Positions 1 through 5,520 of a stretch of 5,897 nucleotides of DNA are shown here, one piece after another. The stretch comes from Candidatus Zixiibacteriota bacterium. Lineage in GTDB: Bacteria > Zixibacteria > MSB-5A5 > GN15 > FEB-12. The notes under the pieces are model-generated. The model made no database searches, was not told the DNA's origin, and saw only the letters and a program-made list of their open reading frames with translations. The position numbers were made by a program, and so were the translations under genes. The stretch spans positions 1 to 5,897 of the forward strand of contig JAUVAR010000182.1 in assembly GCA_030591625.1 (NCBI GenBank). Direction: 5' to 3'. The first letter of the stretch is position 1; every line of letters begins with the position of its first letter.

Positions 1-597
1 GCGTTGTCTGAAACGGTCGTAGTGCGAGTTTTTGTCCTCGTTGTAAATAAGAAGTCCTGCTTTAACGAGGTCGTCTTTGCTCAGGCCTTTGGCGGTTGCA
101 TGTTTTAAGAAATCATCCCATTCTTCGCTGGCCATACCGAGACCGAAAGTTTCGATACTTTCCTCTGTAATACGTCGTTTCCCTATCAGGTACTTGTCAC
201 GAACGATTGAGTATTTTGGTAGTTTCAATTGTTTTTTGAAATACTCAAGGGCTACTGTTTGAGCGAAGGCTACTCGTTCGATTTGTTCGCGACGGTGGTC
301 AGATTTTTCTTCGCGGATTGTGACGTTAGCTTTGGGAGCAAGATGTTTCACTGCTTCCACAAATGACATTCGTTCATGGTCCATTAGAAACGTAAAAACA
401 TTGCCACCTTTGCCACATCCAAAACAATGGTAAATTTGTTTGTCGGAATTTACTTTAAACGATGGAGTTTTCTCAGTATGAAACGGGCATAGTCCTTCGA
501 AGTTGCGACCACGTTTTTTGAGCCGGACATATTCACCGACTACCTGTCCGATATCAACAGTCTCTCTGATTTGGTTTATAATTTCTTCGGGTATCAT
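1..597 (-). CDS. dnaG: DNA primase DnaG, N-terminal 199 codons (cut by left edge)
   Basis: This gene encodes the replicative primase, which makes RNA primers for lagging-strand synthesis together with the DnaB helicase. The visible part begins MIPEEIINQIRETVDIGQVV and carries the CHC2-type zinc-binding domain: C37-P-F-H40 followed by EKTPSF, then H57-C58-F-G-C61 and a GG pair, so ligands C37, H40, C58 and C61 are all present. From about residue 105 it enters the N-terminal part of the catalytic core, with an FGLG motif near 151-154. It stops at YDRFRQR (193-199), which in the family leads into the basic FPI segment before the Toprim centre. The Toprim and DnaB-binding regions lie outside the window. 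The ATG shares an ATGA overlap with the mutS2 stop and has only a weak SD, so translation is probably coupled to mutS2. The visible portion is intact, with no frameshift. Identification is firm; completeness cannot be judged. Confidence 0.97.
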   Translation of the reverse strand, partial: MIPEEIINQIRETVDIGQVVGEYVRLKKRGRNFEGLCPFHTEKTPSFKVNSDKQIYHCFGCGKGGNVFTFLMDHERMSFVEAVKHLAPKANVTIREEKSDHRREQIERVAFAQTVALEYFKKQLKLPKYSIVRDKYLIGKRRITEESIETFGLGMASEEWDDFLKHATAKGLSKDDLVKAGLLIYNEDKNSHYDRFRQR

Positions 598-2972
598 ACT
601 TTGAGTTTTACCACAGTAACGCCGGCACCGCCTTCATTCCAGTCGCCGAGCCTGATGCCTTTTACTTCACGGTGGCTTTTAAGCCATTCTGAGAGGGTGC
701 GGCGCAGTTTACCGGTTCCTTTACCATGTATAACATATATCTGAGTCAGGCCGTTGACAACCGCATTATCGATAAATCTTCCAAGTGTCTCAATAGCTTC
801 CTCAACAGTCATTCCCCGTAAATGTATCTCTGGTGTGAGCGCTGAGGGTGGGGGAGAAGTGTCGTAATTTGCAGGTCGGCCAGAGACTTTACCTTTACTG
901 CTTCGGTTCAGCTTTTCAAGATTTCTGAACTCGACTATTGTTGAAACGTTGCCAATATCGACTTTTGCTCTTTTACCCGACAGGAGTTGGCTTATCTTAC
1001 CTTCCTGATTGAAAGAGATAATTCTGACTGTGTCGCCATGATCAAAGCTGGTCTGGTCTTTGCTTCTCTTCTGTTTTTGTTTACTAAGTGATTTTTTTAA
1101 GGAGGAGACCTGGTCGCCCGCTTGTTTCATTGTGCGATGAATCTCTTTCACTTTTTTGTCGTCGGCCTGTGAGTTTCTAATTTCGGCGACAAGTTTTTCG
1201 GTTTTCTTTCTGGTATCATCCAGTAGTTGCTCTGTTTCGGCGAGAGCTTCTTTTTTCCGTTCAGCAATCTCTTTGTCGAGTTTTTCAGTAGCTGTTTTGA
1301 AATATTCTTCACGGGATTTTGTTGATTCAAGTCGGTCGGTCAGTTCGGATCTGTCTTCACGGACTATTGCTAATTCGTCTTCAAGTTCTGCAATCAGGTC
1401 AGACAATGAGCGTTCGCCCGACCCTACCAAAATAGATGCTGCATCGCAGACTTCTGAGGGCATCCCAAGACGTTTGGCAATCTCAAGGGCGTAGGATGAA
1501 CCGGGGATTCCGAGTTGGAGTCTGAAGGTAGGAGCTAATGATTCGCGGTCAAATTCCATTGATGCGTTTTCAATCTCGGTATGTTCAAGTGCGAGTGTCT
1601 TAAGATGTGAATAGTGAGTTGTTACTACGAGACGTGCACCAGTTTTTAACAGATGCAAAATAATAGCTTCAGCGAGGGCGGCACCTTCTTTGGGGTCGGT
1701 ACCTGCTCCGATTTCATCGAAGAGTATCAGGCTGTCGTCGGAAACTTGATTGATTGCTGCGATGATATTTCGGATATGGGATGAAAAAGTTGAGAGTGAC
1801 AGTTCGATAGATTGTTCATCGCCAATATCGGCGAAGAGCTGATTAAATATGCCAACTTCGGTTTGATCGGATGCGGGTAATAGTAAACCTGATTGGGCCA
1901 TTACAACCATTAGTCCGATTGTTTTTAGACCGATAGTTTTACCGCCTGTATTGGGGCCGGTTATAAGTATGCCGGGGCGATTGCTGTTGATGTCAAGAGT
2001 TAGAGGGACAACCTTGTCGAGCTCTTTAAGCTGTAACATTAAGAGCGGGTGGCGGGCATCTATCAGGTTAAACGAAGGTTCATCAATCACCTTCGGTCGA
2101 TTTGCCTTGATGTCATCGGCAAATCTCGCGGCGGCATGGAAAAAATCAAGTTGTCCAATAAGACGACAGTTTTCGGTTAGAGCTTCGGCACGCTGTGCAA
2201 TTTCGGCTGTAAGAGCACGAAGGATCCGGTCAAGTTCCAGTCTTTCGTCTTGCATCAACTGACTGACTTTGTTGTTCATCTCAACAGTCTCTTGCGGTTC
2301 AATCCAGAAGGTAGCACCTGATTGAGAACGGTCGTGAAGGATACCCATATCCTGCGAGAAATTTCCTGCCAGAACGGGAATAACATATCTGCCGTTGCGT
2401 TGTGTTACAACATCATCCTGCCATCCAGATTTTTTACGTTTATCGGCGAGCATGTTTTCAAGTCGGGCGATGATCTTACGTTTTGAGTCAATCAGGTCAT
2501 GGCGGACTCTTTTGAGTTTGCTGGAGGCAGAATCTTTTACTTCGCCACGTTCGTCGATAGTTCGGCGGATTTCTACTTTGAGTTCCGGGAAGGATCGGAC
2601 TTTTGGGAGATAGGCTGCGATAGCGTCGAAATTATCCCGTTCATCTTTTTCATATTCATTTATCGCTATGGAAACTTCGACTAATTCAAGCACGGTCAGC
2701 ATTGCGGATGGTTCGATAAATGTACCTTGTACGGTAGATCGTTCCAGATGTGGTCTGCAATCATCAACGCGGTAGAGGGGGAAGGATGAATGGAAATTGA
2801 TAATATCCTTCATCTGTGAGACTTCATCTAAGCGCTGGTTGATCTTATTAAGATCATACATTGGCCCAAGATTGTCCACGTGGTCGCCACCGTATGGTGT
2901 AATGCAATGCTCTCTGATCGCTTTAACAATCTGAGGGAATTCCAAGATGTCTATAGTATGTTGATCTATCAT
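594..2972 (-). CDS. mutS2: MutS2 family ATPase/endonuclease with Smr domain
   Basis: This is a 792-residue MutS paralogue of normal length for the family, lacking the N-terminal mismatch-recognition domain of MutS. Visible in order: a MutS core/lever and clamp region (about 1-300); the ATPase with Walker A GPNTGGKT (339-346), the SLSTFSSH segment (392-399), Walker B LILFDE (415-420) followed by IGAGTDP, and a TTHY H-loop (451-454); a long charged coiled coil (about 515-640); a KOW-like beta domain (about 645-690); and a C-terminal Smr domain (about 714-792) with HGKGTG at 749-754. Known family roles are suppression of recombination (Helicobacter, Thermus) and detection and splitting of collided ribosomes (Bacillus subtilis); which applies here is unknown. 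The Smr motif usually read as DLRG is HLRG here (H717). The SD is weak. A terminator lies just upstream, and the stop overlaps the dnaG start by four bases. Confidence 0.97.
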   Translation of the reverse strand: MIDQHTIDILEFPQIVKAIREHCITPYGGDHVDNLGPMYDLNKINQRLDEVSQMKDIINFHSSFPLYRVDDCRPHLERSTVQGTFIEPSAMLTVLELVEVSIAINEYEKDERDNFDAIAAYLPKVRSFPELKVEIRRTIDERGEVKDSASSKLKRVRHDLIDSKRKIIARLENMLADKRKKSGWQDDVVTQRNGRYVIPVLAGNFSQDMGILHDRSQSGATFWIEPQETVEMNNKVSQLMQDERLELDRILRALTAEIAQRAEALTENCRLIGQLDFFHAAARFADDIKANRPKVIDEPSFNLIDARHPLLMLQLKELDKVVPLTLDINSNRPGILITGPNTGGKTIGLKTIGLMVVMAQSGLLLPASDQTEVGIFNQLFADIGDEQSIELSLSTFSSHIRNIIAAINQVSDDSLILFDEIGAGTDPKEGAALAEAIILHLLKTGARLVVTTHYSHLKTLALEHTEIENASMEFDRESLAPTFRLQLGIPGSSYALEIAKRLGMPSEVCDAASILVGSGERSLSDLIAELEDELAIVREDRSELTDRLESTKSREEYFKTATEKLDKEIAERKKEALAETEQLLDDTRKKTEKLVAEIRNSQADDKKVKEIHRTMKQAGDQVSSLKKSLSKQKQKRSKDQTSFDHGDTVRIISFNQEGKISQLLSGKRAKVDIGNVSTIVEFRNLEKLNRSSKGKVSGRPANYDTSPPPSALTPEIHLRGMTVEEAIETLGRFIDNAVVNGLTQIYVIHGKGTGKLRRTLSEWLKSHREVKGIRLGDWNEGGAGVTVVKLKV

Positions 2973-2989
2973 AATATTTTCATTCTAAC

Positions 2990-3015
2990 AAAAAAGCCGA
3001 CCATCGGCCGGCTTT
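2990..3015 (-). terminator. Rho-independent terminator between cvpA and mutS2
   Basis: Read on the minus strand, a 10-bp stem (3015-3006 with 3002-2993) encloses a 3-base loop and runs directly into a T-tract (2995-2990, six T's, three of which also close the stem). The stem is GC-rich in the middle and contains one G-T pair (3008/3000). On the plus strand that pair becomes an A-C mismatch, so the structure favours minus-strand transcription. It lies 41 bases past the cvpA stop codon and its T-tract ends 17 bases before the mutS2 ATG. It should end or attenuate transcripts from the rpsU promoter before mutS2-dnaG. Function is inferred from structure only. Confidence 0.8.
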
Positions 3016-3056
3016 AATATAAGCATTATGGAGCAGTTTAACAGATGAAAACTAAG

Positions 3057-3695
3057 TTAGCTCACGTCACGTTTCAGGATGAAATTCTTCTCAATTAGTC
3101 TCAAGACTTCATGTACTTCCTGCCGTTCTTCTGTCAGCATATTCTTGCCGGCCTGACCACTTGAGGGACCGTAAAGAAGTGCTTCTTCAACTTTATCCAT
3201 AAAATTCGGGTTCTTGGGGTGTATTGCTGATGTTGTTTCAAACATAAGCGGTACAGTTTTGGCAATTGTTGGACCTAATAGTGATGACTCAAAAGCAGAA
3301 TAGAACATATCGGGCATTGGCAGGAGGAAAGCTATAAAAGTAAGAAATCCAACTGCGACCCATCCTCTTAAGAATCCAACCATCGCACCACCCATTTGGT
3401 CTCGGCGATTAGTGCCTTTGATTTGGGCAACTTTGTAAAAGAGCATTCCCAAAAGTTTAAACAGTGCATAGGTTGCTGCCAGAAGTATTATGAAAGAAAG
3501 GGAAGCGCACACAAGGGGTGAGCCACCAACGTTTTCATATACCCAGACTGCGACAAGGTCGATGTAATTAACCGATGCGATAATTGATGCAAAGAAGACG
3601 GCAAATGCCATTAGCTCACGTATGAGACCTTTCTTTGAACCAACAATAACTGAAGACAACAATAGAACTATAAAGATACCATCTATCCAATTCAT
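3057..3695 (-). CDS. CvpA family inner-membrane protein
   Basis: The protein is 212 residues from the chosen start. It begins MNWIDGIFIVLLLSSVIVGSKKG, the typical opening of the CvpA (colicin V production) family: a short Asp-containing start, a first membrane segment, then a G-x-K-K-G turn. Hydrophobic segments lie at about 5-20, 28-48, 61-86 and 104-126. The loop before the fourth segment reads NRRDQMGGAMVGFLRG (96-111), the family's conserved R-D-x-x-G-G...G-x-x-R-G pattern. The C-terminal 85 residues are polar and probably outside the membrane. The molecular role of the family is unclear; E. coli CvpA is linked to colicin V export and envelope homeostasis. The ATG at 3695 is preferred over the in-frame GTG at 3704 because the SD sits eight bases before the ATG and overlaps the GTG. 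The gap to yqeY is 56 bases. A cvpA-like gene also lies near mutS2 in Bacillus. Confidence 0.9.
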   Translation of the reverse strand: MNWIDGIFIVLLLSSVIVGSKKGLIRELMAFAVFFASIIASVNYIDLVAVWVYENVGGSPLVCASLSFIILLAATYALFKLLGMLFYKVAQIKGTNRRDQMGGAMVGFLRGWVAVGFLTFIAFLLPMPDMFYSAFESSLLGPTIAKTVPLMFETTSAIHPKNPNFMDKVEEALLYGPSSGQAGKNMLTEERQEVHEVLRLIEKNFILKRDVS

Positions 3696-3703
3696 ACAGA
3701 CCA

Positions 3704-3709
3704 CTCCCT
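3704..3709 (-). promoter_or_regulatory. Ribosome binding site that decides the cvpA start
   Basis: On the minus strand AGGGAG occupies 3709-3704, eight bases before the ATG at 3695. The last base of this site is the first base of the upstream in-frame GTG (3704-3702), which therefore cannot be served by it. This supports the shorter 212-residue product. Confidence 0.75.
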
Positions 3710-3751
3710 GAAGTGTATTCTAATTCTACGTCAATTTAGTTGTTTTTTTAA

Positions 3752-4198
3752 TCAGTTGGCAAGTAATTCTGTGACTAATTTTTGAACGGTTTTACCGTCT
3801 GCTTTGCCTTTAACTTTGGGCATGAGGACTTTCATTACGAGTCCCATTTTTTGCGGTGAATCAACCCCTGATTCAGTAATAGCTGCTTTGATAAGCTCTC
3901 TTAGCTCAGATTCGTCCATCTGCTTGGGGAGATAGGCGACAATAATTTCAAGCTCTGCTTGCTCTTTATCGGACAGATCGGTCCGTCCAGCCTTGGAAAA
4001 CTGCTCAATTGATTCCATCCGCTTTTTGCGGGCTGAACCGAGAACTTCCAAAACTTGCTCACCCGACAGTTCTTTGCCTGCCTCAATGAGCTTGTATTTT
4101 AGATCAGACTTAAGGCCCCGAAGAACAGAGAGTTTTAATTTTTCTCCAGCCTTTAGGGCCTTAATGATATCTTCGTCTAATTGTTTAATTATAGACAT
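3752..4198 (-). CDS. yqeY: YqeY/GatB-tail domain protein
   Basis: This is a 148-residue soluble, mostly helical protein of the GatB/YqeY family, at the usual family length. Hallmarks are the N-terminal helix IKQLDEDIIKALKAGEKLKLSVLRGLKSD as a pattern (conserved A, L, R and L positions), the central R-K-K-R-x-E-S-I-x-x-F-x-x-A-G-R-x-D-L segment (57-74), AYLPKQM (88-94), and the MGLVMKVLMPKVKGKADG block (117-134). The last part resembles the tail domain of GatB, the tRNA-binding subunit of the Asp/Glu-tRNA amidotransferase, so a role in tRNA or translation is often suggested, but the function of stand-alone YqeY is not established. The ATG overlaps the rpsU stop by one base (TAATG) and has no obvious SD of its own, so it is probably translated by coupling to rpsU. 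rpsU-yqeY adjacency is common across bacteria, including Bacillus. Confidence 0.95.
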   Translation of the reverse strand: MSIIKQLDEDIIKALKAGEKLKLSVLRGLKSDLKYKLIEAGKELSGEQVLEVLGSARKKRMESIEQFSKAGRTDLSDKEQAELEIIVAYLPKQMDESELRELIKAAITESGVDSPQKMGLVMKVLMPKVKGKADGKTVQKLVTELLAN

Positions 4199-4398
4199 TA
4201 TTTTTTGTTCGGAAACAATCTCGTTTTGCGAGCTTTTCTTATAGCTGCAGCGAGTTTACGTTTCTTAATAGCTGAAGGTTTTTCAAAATGCTGATTCTTT
4301 TTGTAATCAGATAGAATACCAGCCTTTTCACAAAATTTATTAAATCTGCGAAGGGCGCGTTCGAACGATTCATCTTCACGTACTCTGACACCTGTCAT
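4198..4398 (-). CDS. rpsU: 30S ribosomal protein bS21
   Basis: This 66-residue, highly basic protein matches bS21 over its whole length. It begins TGVRVREDESFERALRRF after the start Met, the family's signature, followed by NKFCEKAGILSDYKK and QHFEKPSAIKKRK, and ends in a Lys/Arg-rich helix. bS21 sits on the 30S platform near the 3' end of 16S rRNA and assists initiation. It is the first gene of the minus-strand series and has both the best promoter and the best SD in the window, as expected for a highly expressed ribosomal protein. Its stop codon overlaps the yqeY start. In E. coli rpsU opens the rpsU-dnaG-rpoD operon; here dnaG is three genes further down. Confidence 0.98.
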   Translation of the reverse strand: MTGVRVREDESFERALRRFNKFCEKAGILSDYKKNQHFEKPSAIKKRKLAAAIRKARKTRLFPNKK

Positions 4399-4407
4399 AT
4401 TAGTTTT

Positions 4408-4417
4408 TCACCACCTT
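4408..4417 (-). promoter_or_regulatory. Strong Shine-Dalgarno sequence of rpsU
   Basis: AAGGTGGTGA on the minus strand differs at one base from the extended consensus AAGGAGGTGA and ends nine bases before the rpsU ATG. Its 3' half (4412-4405 region) can pair imperfectly with an upstream TTTTGACC (4430-4423), seven of eight positions, which would leave AAGG in the loop. Whether this hairpin forms is not known. Confidence 0.8.
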
Positions 4418-4437
4418 CAAATGGTCAAAATGTTTTC

Positions 4438-4453
4438 GTATATAAATATATAC
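4438..4453. repeat. AT-rich 16-base inverted repeat in the rpsU leader
   Basis: The plus-strand sequence GTATATAAATATATAC reads as seven complementary pairs around two central bases. It lies about 12-27 bases downstream of the predicted rpsU transcription start. It could be a DNA operator for a dimeric regulator or a weak 5' UTR hairpin; low GC makes chance occurrence plausible. No regulator for it is visible in the window. Confidence 0.4.
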
Positions 4454-4471
4454 TTTAATTACCTATCGGAC

Positions 4472-4499
4472 ATTATATCCAAAAGCTGTGATTTGTCAA
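4472..4499 (-). promoter_or_regulatory. Consensus sigma-70 promoter of rpsU operon
   Basis: On the minus strand a perfect -35 hexamer TTGACA (4499-4494) and a perfect -10 hexamer TATAAT (4477-4472) are separated by 16 bases. Transcription should begin near 4466-4463, giving a leader of about 65 bases before the rpsU ATG. The match, the position in a divergent intergenic region and the direction toward rpsU make this a strong call, indicating a primary sigma factor of the usual RpoD type. It should drive at least rpsU-yqeY-cvpA. Confidence 0.92.
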
Positions 4500-4595
4500 C
4501 CCCCTAATTGCTTGTCTTTTAAGAATTTGGCAACAAAAAAAGAGACAGAAAAAGAATTTATAGCAACTCACGACAACCTTCTGTATATAAGAGCT

Positions 4596-5423
4596 ATGCC
4601 ATTTACATTAAGTCACCCTGCTATTATTTTGCCCGTGAAGAAGCTATTGGGGCGTTCGGTTTCATTGACAGGTCTGATAGCGGGTGCGATGTCACCCGAT
4701 CTTATCTTCTTTTTGACTGGTACGACCGATTTTCGGGGTATTTCTCATTCCTGGAGTGGCCTTTTTATCTTCTGTCTGCCTGCAGGTATATTGTTTGCAC
4801 TCGCATTTCACTGGCTTTTTAAGCAGCATTTCATTTTTAACATGCCATCACCGTTGGACTTAAAGCTCTCGGGGTTGGCCCGCTCGCTCTTTAGTCCGAA
4901 AGATTTACAAGCCTGGATTGTTCTATTCTATTCTGTGCTGATTGGTACTCTTTCGCACTTCTTTTGGGATTCATGGACACATCCTGAGGGAGAATTGTCA
5001 CGAATGCTTCCGTTTTTGCTCGAAACATGGAGAGTTTTTGGCAGGGATATAAGTATTACTTCGTTTGTACATAGAACAAGTACTGCAATTGGCGGTATTG
5101 TTATGATTTCTATGATATGGAAAGGCTGGTTTCTGCCCTCGCCCGTAATCAAAGAACCGATCAGACGGCCCGCTCAAAAAATACGTTTTTGGTTTGGGGG
5201 GGCTGTTATTGCTGTTATCGGAGCTCTTGTAGCTGTGCGAATATATGCTGGGTACTGGACTATTGATTTTGCGAGTTTCGATTGGGAATTTCATATTATC
5301 TCAAAACTTGGACTGGGGTCTTGGGCTGGGTTTTTCTGGGCTGTCTGTTTTTATACAATTCTGAAACGATCGCTCTGGGCTAAAATACTTGGCTCAACGA
5401 GCAAACTAACCAAACTAAAGTAG
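4596..5423 (+). CDS. DUF4184-type multi-pass membrane protein
   Basis: The protein is 275 residues from the chosen start. It begins MPFTLSHPAIILPV, the opening typical of DUF4184 proteins (MPFTxSHPA), which is why the ATG at 4596 is preferred over an in-frame GTG at 4488 that would add 36 polar residues and overlap the rpsU promoter. Further conserved-looking acidic and histidine positions are H7, the SPD motif (D35), SHS (H51), and H121-FFWD125-SWTH129, with H159 later. The pattern resembles membrane-bound metal-dependent hydrolases of the YdjM type, but metal binding here is inference. Hydrophobic segments lie at about 55-75, 106-123, 163-180, 199-217 and 240-257. The function of the family is unknown. 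No good SD is visible and the promoter is unclear; TATAAG (4586-4591) lies very close to the ATG. It is divergent from the rpsU operon and 97 bases before the hemerythrin gene. Confidence 0.85.
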   Translation: MPFTLSHPAIILPVKKLLGRSVSLTGLIAGAMSPDLIFFLTGTTDFRGISHSWSGLFIFCLPAGILFALAFHWLFKQHFIFNMPSPLDLKLSGLARSLFSPKDLQAWIVLFYSVLIGTLSHFFWDSWTHPEGELSRMLPFLLETWRVFGRDISITSFVHRTSTAIGGIVMISMIWKGWFLPSPVIKEPIRRPAQKIRFWFGGAVIAVIGALVAVRIYAGYWTIDFASFDWEFHIISKLGLGSWAGFFWAVCFYTILKRSLWAKILGSTSKLTKLK

Positions 5424-5520
5424 TCTTTGTTGTCAGCACATTTTCCACAGTTGGACTAATGGATGCTCTAAGAGAGTCCGATATTTTCCATATAGAACAA
5501 TTATTGGAAGAAGGTGGATT
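5424..5520 (+). other. Intergenic region between DUF4184 gene and hemerythrin gene
   Basis: This 97-base gap has no gene. GGACT (5453-5457) can pair with AGTCC (5475-5479), with an inner CTC/GAG stem and an 8-base bulge, followed by GATATTTT. This is too imperfect for a confident terminator. TATAGA (5491-5496) is a possible -10 element, but no matching -35 is seen. Whether the two plus-strand genes share a transcript cannot be decided. Confidence 0.3.
5506..5517 (+). promoter_or_regulatory. Ribosome binding site of the hemerythrin gene
   Basis: GGAAGAAGGTGG precedes the ATG at 5521. The AAGG core (5511-5514) is six bases from the start codon. No ATG occurs in frame just upstream, so this site fixes the start. 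Confidence 0.7.

Noticed and set aside
77..262. 61-codon plus-strand open frame
   Set aside because: It lies wholly antisense to the clearly conserved dnaG zinc-finger and core coding region, and its product resembles nothing recognisable.
1156..2684. Several plus-strand open frames (1156-1494, 1951-2262, 2395-2613, 2499-2684) and a minus-strand frame at 1148-1330
   Set aside because: All are shadows inside mutS2, whose motifs run uninterrupted through the region. The Ser/Arg-rich products reflect antisense codon composition.
3705..3751. Possible internal promoter before cvpA (TTGACG near 3732-3727 with TAGAAT elements)
   Set aside because: The TAGAAT elements lie only 0-6 bases after TTGACG, far from the 16-18 base spacing needed.
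3901..4244. Open frames overlapping yqeY on both strands (3901-4086 minus, 3993-4244 plus)
   Set aside because: They are out of frame with, or antisense to, the well-conserved yqeY gene and have no family resemblance.
4488..4595. N-terminal extension of the DUF4184 protein from a GTG at 4488
   Set aside because: It would add 36 polar residues before the conserved MPFTLSHP opening, has no SD, and overlaps the -35 region of the rpsU promoter.
5453..5485. Possible terminator after the DUF4184 gene
   Set aside because: The stem needs an 8-base bulge and the following T-run is short and broken, so it was kept only as a remark on the intergenic region.
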